From: DATGFK01 sp040007395
GTDB lineage: Bacteria; Chloroflexota; Anaerolineae; Aggregatilineales; UBA2796
Direction: 5' to 3'
Assembly (NCBI GenBank): GCA_040007395.1
Contig: JBDTVG010000242.1
Span: forward strand, 1-64,000
DNA: 64,000 nucleotides
The translations under genes were made by a program, and so were the position numbers. Positions 55,226 through 64,000 of the stretch are shown one piece after another; the stretch's first letter is position 1, and every line of letters begins with the position of its first letter. The notes beneath the pieces are model-generated. The model made no database searches. It was not told the DNA's origin and saw only the letters and a program-made list of their open reading frames with translations.

Positions 55226-57424
55226 ATGAACTCTCATCGGATTAATGAGCGTTGGGCAAATGGCTATACTGCTGTTTGCGGTTCTCCAGCTTCGATAATC
55301 ACGCGGTACAATCCCCGCATGATGAGAGAACGTTTGTCCAAGGTCGCTAACCAACTCTATCCTCGATTGGATCGCTTTACAGAGTCTGAGCGCTATGCCG
55401 CTGCGGGCTATGTCTGGCGGACTCTAGTGTTCGTTCCGCCCTCACTGATCGGCCTGTGGTGGCTAATTAGCGTGACCGATCCGACTATCTTCCGCGACCA
55501 TTGGCGTTTTCTCGTGGTTCTGTTCGGATTCTTGATTCTGTTGAGTACCCTCTGGTTAGAGATTTATTTCGTCACGGCGGCAGGTGGCTATCGCTCCGAG
55601 CGTCGTTCGTTCTGGGGCGAGGCGATGTGGTCAGGGGTACTCGTGTTTGGACCAACAGTGGCTTGGCTTGGCGTATTGCTGCCTTGGGTGGCCTATTGGA
55701 TTCAGCAGCGCGAGGCGACTGGAGTCCAGCGGATACGTATTTTCTCGCAAAGTATGTTTCGCATGTCTGTGCTGCTCCCAACATTGGTCGAGGTCGCCGT
55801 CTACGAACGGCTTGGTGGGCGTTTCCCACTTCCGTCTCTGAATCTGTCTGCCGTATTGCCTGCGGTTGTTGCTACATTGGTCGGATTTACCCTTGGCTCG
55901 ACAATGATTGGCATTAGCCAAGGCATCAACCGTATCATGTCGCCAGTCTCAGTCACACAGCGTACAGAGAGCTTCCAAATGTTTGTCTTTGTGACATTGC
56001 TTGGCCCGATAGCGGGATTGATGGCAATCTTGCCGGCTGCCCTGTATAGCCTCGCGGGATGGGGAGGCTATTTCAGTTTCCTGACAATTATGCTCATTGG
56101 CACAATTATCATTGATCGTCTTAGTCGTACCATTGAGAGCGTCCGCCGCCGCACCCATGAGCTTGAGCAGCTTCAGCGGTTGAGTCAAGCGCTGCTGCAA
56201 ACCGCTGCCAACGAGGCAGCACTATCCGACCTCGTCAAGACGTTCGTACCCGGCATTTTCCCACTTTGTAATATCGCCATTCGACTTTATCCTGACCAAA
56301 CATTGTTAAATTCGCCCGATCACTGGCTCGGACCCGATCCCGCAGTTTGGAATTGGGAGCAAGAGCGTTCGACACCACTTATCCTGCGATCACGAGATAC
56401 TCGTCCTTGGCTGAATCAGGAAGGTCATGAGGGGATTATTATCATGCCCGTGTTGGAGCCACAGACTCACCGTGTACTAGGTCGAGTTTATCTACACCGC
56501 AAAGACCGGCTCGGAACATTCCATCATCTGCTGCCAGCCGTACAGTGGTTGGCTGACCAGATTGCTTCGACGCACTATAGCGCTGAAATCTATCGCCTGA
56601 GTTTATTAGAGCAAGTTCGCCAAGAACGTCTGGCGCAAGAATTGATCGCTGCCCGCGCGGTGCAGACGAGCTTTCTCCCTACGGAGCGTCTCAGTATTGC
56701 GGGCTGGCAGATCGCTGCGACTTTGGAACCAGCGCGTGAAACATCTGGTGATTTCTTCGACCTCATCCCGCTGCATGGTGGGCGGCTCGGCATCGTTATA
56801 GCAGACGTAGCCGATAAAGGGCTTGGCGCTGCGCTGTATATGGCGTTGAGCCGCACATTGATTCGAGCTTATGCTATCGACTATGCCCTGCGGTATGACC
56901 ATACCTATTTGCGGCAGATTGCTCACCTTATCCAGACGGTCAACTCGCGTATTATCAGGGATACGCAGAGTAACTTATTCGTTACCGTGTTCTTTGGCGT
57001 ACTCGATCCACCATCGGGCACTTTAACCTATGTAAATGCGGGTCATAACCCACCTTATCTCTTCCACCGACATAAAGGCCGCCGTGCCAAAGCGCTCCGG
57101 CGAACTGGGCCGCCGCTTGGCATTTTAGAGGAGGTTCGCTGGACACGTCGAAGTATAAAGATCGAAGAAGGCGAGACGCTTGTGCTTTACACCGATGGGA
57201 TCACCGAAGCGATCAATGCTGAGGGCGGCTTTTTCGGCGAGGATGCGTTACGCCAAGCGATCCGCTCGCACTTGCACCTTCCAGCAGAGGCTATATGCGG
57301 CGAGATTCTACGCACCGTCACTGAGTTTGAAGCCGGCGCACCGCGTGCTGATGACATAACGCTATTGATCTTGCAGCGCGAGATCGCCAACAAAAGAGTC
57401 AAACTGGACAAACACCAAAATTGA
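55226..57424 (+). CDS. SpoIIE-type (PP2C) phosphatase with N-terminal membrane domain
   Basis: The protein has 732 aa (or about 700 if ATG 55319 is the start). The first ~300 residues hold about six membrane helices. A GAF-like linker and coiled coil (RTHELEQLQRLSQALLQTAANEAAL, around 315-345) follow. A SpoIIE phosphatase domain (from about residue 485: LAQELIAARAVQTSFLPTE, SGDFFDLIPLHGGRLGIVIADVADKG, TYVNAGHNPPYLF, LVLYTDGITEAINAEGGFFG, ADDITLLILQR) completes it. The metal-binding Asp residues (GDFFD, DVADKG, DGITE, DDIT) are present. It should dephosphorylate an anti-anti-sigma (SpoIIAA-like) protein. A SpoIIAA-like gene occurs at 31.7 kb, but no link is proven. Confidence 0.9.
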   Translation: MNSHRINERWANGYTAVCGSPASIITRYNPRMMRERLSKVANQLYPRLDRFTESERYAAAGYVWRTLVFVPPSLIGLWWLISVTDPTIFRDHWRFLVVLFGFLILLSTLWLEIYFVTAAGGYRSERRSFWGEAMWSGVLVFGPTVAWLGVLLPWVAYWIQQREATGVQRIRIFSQSMFRMSVLLPTLVEVAVYERLGGRFPLPSLNLSAVLPAVVATLVGFTLGSTMIGISQGINRIMSPVSVTQRTESFQMFVFVTLLGPIAGLMAILPAALYSLAGWGGYFSFLTIMLIGTIIIDRLSRTIESVRRRTHELEQLQRLSQALLQTAANEAALSDLVKTFVPGIFPLCNIAIRLYPDQTLLNSPDHWLGPDPAVWNWEQERSTPLILRSRDTRPWLNQEGHEGIIIMPVLEPQTHRVLGRVYLHRKDRLGTFHHLLPAVQWLADQIASTHYSAEIYRLSLLEQVRQERLAQELIAARAVQTSFLPTERLSIAGWQIAATLEPARETSGDFFDLIPLHGGRLGIVIADVADKGLGAALYMALSRTLIRAYAIDYALRYDHTYLRQIAHLIQTVNSRIIRDTQSNLFVTVFFGVLDPPSGTLTYVNAGHNPPYLFHRHKGRRAKALRRTGPPLGILEEVRWTRRSIKIEEGETLVLYTDGITEAINAEGGFFGEDALRQAIRSHLHLPAEAICGEILRTVTEFEAGAPRADDITLLILQREIANKRVKLDKHQN

Positions 57425-57652
57425 GAAATGAATTATTATCACACTTGGCTAACCTTTCAAAACCACGATGACTGTGAATAAAGCGATTTTGGTAGACTAA
57501 CAGCTGATGGATCAAGGAATTGGAAGATACCTAACCCTACAGGGGAAAAGTGTTCATGAAATGGGTAGGGAAAACAGAATGGTTCAAGCAGGTCTCAAAG
57601 CCCTCAATCAACGATTGAAAATGACGAAAGGAATTGTTGTGACTGACCGGAC

Positions 57653-57835
57653 CTAGGTAAGTTTCCAGACGTGTTCTTGCGGATTACGCTGCGGACAGGC
57701 TGGCGGGAAGTACATGACCTGCAAAGGGTCAGTCTGGTCAATCGCCCACTCAGCCAAATGCTAGGGCGCACGATCTAGCAGGAGTAAATTGGCTGTGGAT
57801 AGAGCATCAGCAGGGTCATCACAAGGTTGGTTGTT
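57653..57835 (-). pseudogene. IS630-family transposase remnant
   Basis: On the minus strand a frame reads LLLLDRAP, a TAG stop, then HLAEWA, YFPPACPQRNPQEHVWK and TAG. The core is the IS630 C-terminal motif (LPPYSPQLNPIEHVW) with its DDE-type aspartate. Only about 60 codons remain; the earlier two thirds are missing and an internal stop replaces what should be Trp. It lies in the gap between the SpoIIE gene and the MBL gene; the other bases of that gap (57425-57652) show nothing clear. Confidence 0.7.
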
Positions 57836-57844
57836 ATTTGCCCA

Positions 57845-58702
57845 TTAGCCTGTTGTGCTGCCAACCTCAAGCACCTCGGTAGCAATTTGCCGATATAGTG
57901 TGCGTAGATTTGCCTGATGCAATTGCTGGACACTGCCACTTAGGGCAATGCGGCTTTTGCCACAGCGCTCAATATCCACGTTATCGAGATAGCGCTCCGG
58001 GTCGGCTTTGGTTCGTGCCGCTAGTGCGTATTTCTTAATAGCTGTCAAGTAATGAAGATCGCTCGTGATCTTCTCCTCAATCTCGCCCCGTAAGATCACC
58101 TCGCCATGTCCCTGTACTACATTCTCGAAGCCGTTGTTTTGCAGCGATTGTAACGAGCGAATAAAGTCGTTGTAATCGCCATCGATGAAATAAGGGACGG
58201 GCATTAAGGTGTCCGAGGCAAACAAAATGCGATCCTCTTTGACGAGGCACACAATTGAGTCGAGGCTGTGACCGGGAGTATGCCAGAGTTGCAGCGTTTT
58301 ATCGCCAAGCCGCAGATTCATGATCCCGGTATCAAATACAAGCTGCGGCAGCACAATCTCGACCTCGTTCAGTTCGGGCATTCCGGCGCGGGCTTGTTCC
58401 AGACCTGCGCGTCCGCGTGTGTTGAGCAGGTCATAGCACAGGGCGTGTGATACAACCACTGCGCCGGGGAAGAAACATGTGCCATAGGTGTGATCAGCGT
58501 GATAATGCGTGTTGATCACATACTTGACTGGGCGAGCTAAACGCTGTTCGGCAAAGTGCTTGATGGCTTTGGTTTCTTCGGGAAAGACAAGGGTGTCGAT
58601 CAAGATCGAGCCATCAGCCGTGATCACTAATCCGGCTGTGACCTGAGCATAGGTATCACTGGTAAATACATAGATGTCATCGGCAACACGTTCACGCTGC
58701 AT
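57845..58702 (-). CDS. MBL-fold metallohydrolase
   Basis: The protein has about 285 aa. The metal motif THYHADHTYG (H-x-H-x-D-H) with later ligand His in HTPGHSLDS, Asp in FASDTLM and His in VQGHGEV shows an intact two-metal centre. The class is broad: lactonase, glyoxalase II or quinoprotein-relay-like hydrolases. ATG 58702 is preferred; the upstream in-frame codon at 58762 is TTG. Confidence 0.85.
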   Translation of the reverse strand: MQRERVADDIYVFTSDTYAQVTAGLVITADGSILIDTLVFPEETKAIKHFAEQRLARPVKYVINTHYHADHTYGTCFFPGAVVVSHALCYDLLNTRGRAGLEQARAGMPELNEVEIVLPQLVFDTGIMNLRLGDKTLQLWHTPGHSLDSIVCLVKEDRILFASDTLMPVPYFIDGDYNDFIRSLQSLQNNGFENVVQGHGEVILRGEIEEKITSDLHYLTAIKKYALAARTKADPERYLDNVDIERCGKSRIALSGSVQQLHQANLRTLYRQIATEVLEVGSTTG

Positions 58703-59021
58703 AAATAAATCTTGTCCATATTCAGATGATGGCAGGCTATCGGAGCTGTAAGAATAGGGCAAGTATAAAATTCAGAAGATACGAAGTCAAGCTTTGTAAT
58801 GTGAATGAGATAGATTGCAGCGATAAAATAGACCAACCAATGGCTATCAGGCTTCAATTTATTGGCCTCTCGGCAATCTATTCTCTCCAGCCAAATATAG
58901 GTACGGGGATAAACCTTACAAATGGTTTATCCCCAACTGCTGCTAAAGACTTTGCTCGACTTTATGCCCGCTCATGCTGGCGAGCAAACAGTCGCGCCTT
59001 GTGTCGGATTGGGCGGGAAAA

Positions 59022-59855
59022 TTAATCTCCGTAGAGCGCTGCCAACGTGGTTTCGTCCATCTGAAAGCTGTTTTCCTCCGTTGGGAAACTTTGATCTTGC
59101 ACCTCAGCGATATAGTGTGACACGGCCTGTCGGATGTCTTCACCGAGCGAGGCATAGCGTTTGGCGTGCTTGGGCATCTTGTCTTCGGTCATCCCTAGTA
59201 AATCGTGGAAGACTTGCACCTGCCCGTCGCAGTATGGCCCCGCACCAATCCCGATGGTAGGAATATGCAGCCGTGCCGTGATGTCTTTTGCCAGTTCCGC
59301 CGGGATAGTTTCCAGCACAATGGCGAACGCGCCTGCCTGTTCCAGCGCCACCGCGTCATCGATCAGCCGATGTGCCGAGGACACATCGCGCCCCTGAATA
59401 CGCCAACCACCCAACTGGTGAACGCTCTGTGGAGTTAGCCCGATATGCGCCATCACCGGGATTCCAGCGGATACCACTCGCGCCACTGTCGGAGCCATCG
59501 ACACGCCACCCTCCATCTTGACCGCGCCAGCGCCGCCGTCCTGCATCGCCCGCGCCGCGCTGGTAAGGGCTTGCTCCACACTTATGCTGTAGGTCATGAA
59601 CGGCAAGTCCAGAACGATCATCACTTTTTTCGTCCCCCGCACGACAGCACGGGTATGATAGATCATATCATCGAGCGTAACCGGTAGGGTCGTCTCGTGG
59701 CCCTGAATGGTCATGCCCAGCGAATCGCCCACTAGGATGATCGGAATTCCCGCCGATTCGACCAATCTAGCCCCGACGGCATCATACGCCGTGATCATCG
59801 GGATGCGCTGGCCGCTGTCCTTCAACTTCTGAATACCGAGAATTGTCGTCCTCAT
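59022..59855 (-). CDS. panB: 3-methyl-2-oxobutanoate hydroxymethyltransferase
   Basis: The protein has 277 aa. PanB motifs are present: ITAYDAVGARLVESAGIPIILVGDSLGM, TRAVVRGTKKVMIVLDLPFMTY, AHIGLTPQSVHQLGGWRIQGR and IPTIGIGAGPYCDGQVQVFHDLLGM. It uses methylene-tetrahydrofolate to make ketopantoate, the first step to pantothenate. The start overlaps the DUF2520 gene stop by 4 bp (ATGA). Confidence 0.96.
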   Translation of the reverse strand: MRTTILGIQKLKDSGQRIPMITAYDAVGARLVESAGIPIILVGDSLGMTIQGHETTLPVTLDDMIYHTRAVVRGTKKVMIVLDLPFMTYSISVEQALTSAARAMQDGGAGAVKMEGGVSMAPTVARVVSAGIPVMAHIGLTPQSVHQLGGWRIQGRDVSSAHRLIDDAVALEQAGAFAIVLETIPAELAKDITARLHIPTIGIGAGPYCDGQVQVFHDLLGMTEDKMPKHAKRYASLGEDIRQAVSHYIAEVQDQSFPTEENSFQMDETTLAALYGD

Positions 59856-60841
59856 GGGGTATCTGTCTCCAAGTTTTTAAGTATGCCGTCCAGTTTTTGT
59901 GCCGAAAGTCCACGTTCGGCAGCAAGTCTCAAAGTGCGCTTCCCCAACAGCCTATATAGCGTCGCCAATTCCGGGTCAGTTTGCTGCAATGCAACCAAAT
60001 GTTTATGGACTGTCTGGACATCGCCGCGTGCAATTGGCCCGGTCAGGGCTTGTACTGCGCCCACCTCCTTGATATTCGTCAATGTTGCCTGTACTAAATG
60101 GACGAGGGCAAACCGCAGGAGTCTTTCGTCTACCTCGCCAGACTCGCCATAGGATGATTCTACGCCCAATTTTGATTGCTGCCCTAATTGATCTGATTGA
60201 CCTTTAGGTTTGGATGCTTGCAACCTTTTTAACAGGGTAAGGCTCTCTGCGAAAAGCGTTACAGCGTAATTACTGGCAATGACCGAGGCGGCATGATAAC
60301 GGGCGCGATCCTGACCGGGCGACAGCCACAGCGGAATGCCATTGAGTGTGGTTACAATCGCAGCGAGCCACGAACGCAGCGGTTCTTCTGCTGCTTCTAC
60401 GCCAAACATCACATCTGGCGTAGCCGAAGGCGGAGAAAAAGCCAGACTCGGACTGAGATCGCGATCCATGATTGGCAACATTGGGTGTAGCCCACCAACC
60501 CATGCGCCGCTGGCTTTTGCCGCCGCCAATACTGCGATCTCCGATATGCCGGACGTATGGACGACAGCACGTCCCGTTAGATCTGTATCACGAGCCAGCA
60601 CTTCACAGACACTAGCGATGGCCTCATCAGTCACAGTTAGCAAGGTTAGTCGAGCCTCAAGGGCTGCCTCGCGGGGAGTATCGGCTGCATGACAACCAAG
60701 TTTTTCTGCCAAATGTCGCGCCGACTCTGGCGTGCGGCTGTTTACAGCAGAAATGGTATAACCGCGATTGTGGAGCACCTGTGCCAAAGTCGAGCCAACC
60801 CGTCCGGCTCCCACAATTGCCAGCGTAGGACGTTCGATCAT
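59852..60841 (-). CDS. Rossmann-like/DUF2520 dehydrogenase, probable ketopantoate reductase
   Basis: The protein has 329 aa. The Rossmann motif LAIVGAGRVGSTLAQVL starts the protein; TVTDEAIASVCEVLA and VVHTSGISEIAVLAAAKASGAWVGGLHPMLPI follow; the helical DUF2520 domain covers the C-terminal half. The 4-bp overlap with panB strongly suggests that this is the missing ketopantoate reductase (panE function) of the pathway (inference). No panC or panD gene is adjacent. A reductase for another substrate is the alternative. Confidence 0.8.
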   Translation of the reverse strand: MIERPTLAIVGAGRVGSTLAQVLHNRGYTISAVNSRTPESARHLAEKLGCHAADTPREAALEARLTLLTVTDEAIASVCEVLARDTDLTGRAVVHTSGISEIAVLAAAKASGAWVGGLHPMLPIMDRDLSPSLAFSPPSATPDVMFGVEAAEEPLRSWLAAIVTTLNGIPLWLSPGQDRARYHAASVIASNYAVTLFAESLTLLKRLQASKPKGQSDQLGQQSKLGVESSYGESGEVDERLLRFALVHLVQATLTNIKEVGAVQALTGPIARGDVQTVHKHLVALQQTDPELATLYRLLGKRTLRLAAERGLSAQKLDGILKNLETDTP

Positions 60842-60967
60842 TTCAATATGGCTTTCAGCGTTTAAGCACTAACGATCTGGCAGCTAGTTATGAGCATACC
60901 GCAAGTAGCCCTCGTGTGAACAGATCGCTTCCATGCTTGGATTTGCACTTACTCATCCCGTGATGCT

Positions 60968-61177
60968 TTGGTAAATTTGGTGGAACAGTTAAGGGATAGT
61001 GTAACAGGCCGACAGGGTAATGGGACGAGCGCCAACGAAATGGAATGCAAGAGAGTGGCCTATAATAAGTGGTTGGTCGATGAAGTGGTCTTCGCCATTG
61101 TTGTGCCTCGCCCTAACCCCGATGAGGTTCAGCAACACATCTGCTTTGACAAAGGCTATGATTCACACTTTCATTAG
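60968..61177 (+). pseudogene. IS5-like transposase remnant
   Basis: The frame contains FAIVVPRPNPDEVQQHICFDKGYD, which resembles the catalytic-Asp segment (HLCLDKGYD) of IS5-type transposases. The part before it does not align, and the frame ends soon after. It sits directly after the alditol oxidase gene stop. The remaining bases to 60842 show no other gene. Confidence 0.65.
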
Positions 61178-62385
61178 CCAAACAAAGCAATATCCAAAAA
61201 CGGATTGCGAAATTTACCGGTGGGATCGTACTCCCGACATAACTGCTTGAACTCCGCCATCCTGTCGTATCCCGCTTGAACCCGCTCTGGCGGCAGCGTA
61301 AACAGCTTGCCCCAGTGCGGGCGCGGTGCGAAAGGGGCCAGTGCCGCTTCGATCTTCGGCAACAGCGCTTGAACGCCGATCGAGTCGCGCTTCCAAGTGA
61401 AGTGGATGCCGATGGAGTCCCGATGGTAGTGCGGACTCAGCCACAGGTTATCCGCCGCAATCGTGCGTATCTCCGAGATGTACAGATAGGGAGCCAGTTC
61501 GTGTCGCAGCCGCGTCACCGCCCGCAGTGCCGCCACCGCGTCGGCACGCGCCACGAAATATTCCGTCTGTAACTCGTTGCCCACACTCGGTGTGCCGTCA
61601 TAGCGGAAGTGGGGCAGGCGTTCATGCCAGGGGCCAGGCACGCCAAACTGCTCCGTGCTGTTTTGAGCTGATGCCCCCAGGATCGGGTGCATTTTCGTGG
61701 TGGCAGGTGCCGCGCCGAAGAAATCGATTGGCGGAGTTGCTATGCCCACATCATCGACATCCCGCTTAAGCCACACCTGATCAATAGCTTCGTGCTGCCA
61801 GTCAGTGAACAGACTGACACTGTAGCCACTCGACATGATCGCGTCGAAGTGCGGTTCTAGGTGCGTCAATGGCAAATTACAATAGACGCTTTGTGTAACC
61901 GCAAAGGTAGGTAGGAGTTCCAGCGTGAGCTTCGTGATCACCCCCAGCGCACCCAGACTGACTACCGCGCCGTCAAATAGATCGCCGTCCTGTTCGCGGG
62001 ACAGGTGCTTCACCTCGCCATTGGCGGTGACGAGTTCCAGCGCGGATACAGCCGCCGCTAGGTTCCGGTGATGGACACCTGATCCGTGTGTGGCGGTATT
62101 GACTGCGCCTGCCACCGAGATATGCGGCAGCGAGGCCAGATTGTGCAGTGCATAGCCCCGGCTATCAAGGAACTGACTCAGTTCGCCATAATTGACGCTT
62201 GCCGCTAGGGTGACAGTACTGCGATCTTCGTCAATGCTCATTGCAGTTGGGAACTTATCCAACATCAGTAGCGCCTCGGCAGAATCCGCAATCGCGTTGA
62301 ACGAATGGCGTGTGCCGATCACGCGGAGCTTGTGATGCCGTGCAATCAATGCTTGCACTTCCGCAAGTGTGCGCGGATGCTGCAC
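61174..62385 (-). CDS. alditol oxidase (AldO-like, FAD-binding), start codon uncertain
   Basis: The protein has 403 aa from GTG 62385. It has the FAD-binding PCMH fold: VIGTRHSFNAIADS (the covalent-FAD His in HSFN), NMASLPHISVAGAV-like NLASLPHISVAGAVNTATHGSG and SLGALGVITKLTLEL. The C-terminal ALO-type part matches AldO: YSVSLFTDWQHEA, KMHPILGASAQNSTEQFGVPGPWHERLPHF, HFTWKRDSIGV, FAPRPHWGKLF and YDPTGKFRNPFL. It oxidises a sugar alcohol with oxygen, producing aldose and H2O2. The translation upstream of 62385 continues with KNWAGNYEYSTAN, the conserved AldO N-terminus, to ATA 62427 and then stop, without a standard start. Confidence 0.85.
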   Translation of the reverse strand: MQHPRTLAEVQALIARHHKLRVIGTRHSFNAIADSAEALLMLDKFPTAMSIDEDRSTVTLAASVNYGELSQFLDSRGYALHNLASLPHISVAGAVNTATHGSGVHHRNLAAAVSALELVTANGEVKHLSREQDGDLFDGAVVSLGALGVITKLTLELLPTFAVTQSVYCNLPLTHLEPHFDAIMSSGYSVSLFTDWQHEAIDQVWLKRDVDDVGIATPPIDFFGAAPATTKMHPILGASAQNSTEQFGVPGPWHERLPHFRYDGTPSVGNELQTEYFVARADAVAALRAVTRLRHELAPYLYISEIRTIAADNLWLSPHYHRDSIGIHFTWKRDSIGVQALLPKIEAALAPFAPRPHWGKLFTLPPERVQAGYDRMAEFKQLCREYDPTGKFRNPFLDIALFG

Positions 62386-62589
62386 ATTAGCCGTACTGTA
62401 CTCGTAGTTGCCTGCCCAGTTCTTTATGGTCCTGAACCTCGTAAATAATCACAACAATGGTCGAATAGAACATTTCTACAAAATTGGTTTATTCTGTAGT
62501 CTGATTCTGTACGTTTGATATCGGCGAGCGCGTGGCTTGCGTGCTCCGGTGGAGTTGCCGCCGCTGGACATTAAACGTGTGCGATGATG

Positions 62590-62960
62590 GGCTACAAGCG
62601 TCGCAAATCGCACAATGCCGTTGCGGGAAGTGTTGACGATGGACTCCGTACAGCTCACATAATGGACTACTTTGGCTACAAACTGGTTATGCTGACCACC
62701 TAGGAAGGCTTGCCGTGCGTGCCAACCAAACTCGCCAAAATCCACCTGAAATTAACCGATTGCTGGGCAGTATCCGTGAGTGTATTGAAAGTGCGCTTCA
62801 TCTGATTCAGAACATGGGAAGCAATATCGAGTGTTTGTCGGCAAAAACCATTCTTGGTCTCGCCCCCAGCGTCATCCTAAGAGTCGCTGTTTTTGTGCTC
62901 AAACTTTTGCTTCTGCACTTTGCTATCGATGACCAGTCGTTTCAACTTTTGTTCATCTAG
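62590..62960 (+). pseudogene. decayed DDE-transposase (IS982/IS4-like) remnant in two frames
   Basis: One frame reads MDYFGYKLVMLTT then stops (62662-62703), and another frame, from 62715, reads INRLLGSIRECIESALHLIQ, then LSAKTILGLAPSVI and VFVLKLLLLHFAIDDQSFQ. Both segments resemble adjoining parts of one transposase type (FFGYKLHLLVT..., ERLLAKTVLGLATRVI...), so a single gene has suffered a frameshift and a stop. It lies upstream of the alditol oxidase gene. The region 62386-62589 has no clear coding sequence. Confidence 0.6.
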
Positions 62961-63105
62961 AATTGACATCAGACGTATCGTAAATTGGAATATGATAACC
63001 AATGTATGAGAGGAGTATCTTCCTGCGGAGCTATGTTCGGTAAGTCGGAACTCCCCAAAAAAGTTCCAAGCAATCGAACAGTAGCCCCGCGGTTCTCAGT
63101 ACAGT

Positions 63106-63840
63106 TTAGAGTGTCTCGTTCATGGTACGCATTCCGATCATCATTACCCGCGATTTGATCGGTTGGGCAGCGGCAAACACAATTGCATCTGCCACATCTT
63201 CCGCGTCGAGCATTTTATCCAAGATTGGATCGCCCTTGGTACGGCCTGTTCCCAGCGCAAAATGAGTATATACGCCGCCCGGTGCAATCACGCTCACCTT
63301 GATGTTGTGTTCGCGCACTTCACCATCTAGTGCCTGAGCAAAGCCGACCTGCGCAAACTTGGTCGCGCAGTATATTGCCTCACCCGGAAATCCGCGTACT
63401 CCGGCTTGCGACGACACAATGATTACTGCACCACTTTTGCGGGCGATCATTTCCGGTAAAAAGGCGTGTGTGAACAGAAAAGTCGAGCGCATATTCGAGT
63501 TCATTAGCCAGTCGTAATCAGCAGCGGTATGTTCGCCCACCAACGCATATTTCCCCACCCCCGCATTATTGACTAGGATATCGACTTGAGGAAACGCCTT
63601 GAGCGCCTCGGCCTTTACACGCAGCACATCCGCTTCGTTCGTTGCGTCAGCAGGAACAGCAAGCGCCTTCACGCCAAGTGCCTCACATTCCTTTACCAGC
63701 GAGCCTAGTTCATCAGCCTTACGCGCAGTGACCACAACATGTGTACCCTCTTTAGCGAGTGCCAACGCAGTAGCGCGACCAATGCCTCGACTGGCTCCAG
63801 TAATCAGGGCGACCTTACCTTTGAGTGTGTCTAGTCTCAT
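63106..63840 (-). CDS. short-chain dehydrogenase/reductase (FabG-like)
   Basis: The protein has 244 aa. The motifs fit classical SDRs: ALITGASRGIGRATALAL (TGxxxGxG), VDILVNNAGVGKYALVGE, the catalytic Ser in AVIIVSSQAG and Tyr/Lys in IYCATKFAQVGFAQ (YxxxK). It is a NAD(P)H-dependent reductase of an unknown substrate; no acyl-carrier or fatty-acid genes surround it. The start at 63840 is in a good position. The next 160 bases to the window end show no gene. Confidence 0.88.
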   Translation of the reverse strand: MRLDTLKGKVALITGASRGIGRATALALAKEGTHVVVTARKADELGSLVKECEALGVKALAVPADATNEADVLRVKAEALKAFPQVDILVNNAGVGKYALVGEHTAADYDWLMNSNMRSTFLFTHAFLPEMIARKSGAVIIVSSQAGVRGFPGEAIYCATKFAQVGFAQALDGEVREHNIKVSVIAPGGVYTHFALGTGRTKGDPILDKMLDAEDVADAIVFAAAQPIKSRVMMIGMRTMNETL

Positions 63841-64000
63841 CTTTATCTCCTAAGTTAACGAAAATAAACAGTATAGATGAACGTATACGGCAATCTAGCT
63901 ATAAAACCGAATTAATAGCCGTCATAACCTTGACTCATTACCGTCAGTGGTGATGAATTTGATAAGTTTCGGATAGAGAATGAAATTCTCTGAAATCTTG

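Overview
The window looks like chromosomal DNA of a free-living member of the Chloroflexota (Anaerolineae or a related class). This is inferred from the mixture of genes, not from a marker gene: a SpoIIE-type phosphatase with its own membrane domain, GT39-like glycosyltransferases with a C-terminal beta-sandwich, large secreted SBBP-repeat and FG-GAP-like proteins, DUF2892, a KimA-type permease beside a KdpDE-like pair, and TTG/GTG starts. By eye the GC content is near 50-55 %, with two poorer islands (8.1-8.8 kb and 11.3-11.9 kb). No rRNA, plasmid or intact prophage genes are visible.

Layout. 0-7.8 kb, minus strand: a truncated M1 metallopeptidase, a CapA-like phosphoesterase, a GCS2-like ligase, and a four-gene operon (secreted protein, 51-aa membrane protein, MBOAT acyltransferase, SGNH protein) that resembles an alginate-type O-acylation system. 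8.1-14.3 kb, plus strand: a headless BRO-family gene, a methyltransferase, a sortase, a small membrane protein, a DUF4241-like gene and a 796-aa GT-C glycosyltransferase. 14.3-17.9 kb: methylmalonyl-CoA epimerase, an orphan AAA-type ATPase and trehalose synthase. 18.0-21.4 kb: a B12 salvage operon (btuF-like, cobO, cupin, cobS, cobU) read from a cobalamin riboswitch with a leader terminator. 21.5-24.2 kb: one protein made of two fused solute-binding proteins. 24.3-29.2 kb: a KdpE/KdpD-like pair, a free universal stress protein and a KimA-like potassium importer.

29.3-32.5 kb: metallophosphoesterase, tRNA-Val(GAC), an ECF sigma factor with DUF2892, and small conserved proteins. 32.8-37.5 kb: the F1 genes atpA-G-D-C without atpH or the Fo genes. 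37.8-46.4 kb: AraC and GNAT genes, dprA, a PIG-L deacetylase, a marR-drrA-drrB-like efflux operon, small unknowns, then fabD and rpmF. 46.6-52.0 kb: two giant secreted proteins that share a nearly identical promoter/signal-peptide block. 52.2-57.4 kb: a MaoC hydratase, murD, an esterase and the SpoIIE phosphatase. 57.4-64 kb: an MBL hydrolase, a DUF2520-panB pantothenate pair, an alditol-oxidase gene lying between transposase remnants, and an SDR.

How it works together: housekeeping functions (ATP synthase, murD, fabD/rpmF, dprA, panB) are interspersed with envelope and exopolysaccharide functions, potassium and osmolyte handling (KimA, KdpDE-like, TreS) and B12-dependent metabolism (salvage operon plus methylmalonyl-CoA epimerase). 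Mobile DNA is limited to decayed transposase pieces, and a family of small palindromic repeats sits between genes. I found no convincing new multi-gene defence or CRISPR system. The best leads are the duplicated secretion cassette, the split KdpD/USP/KimA locus and the dispersed palindrome family.
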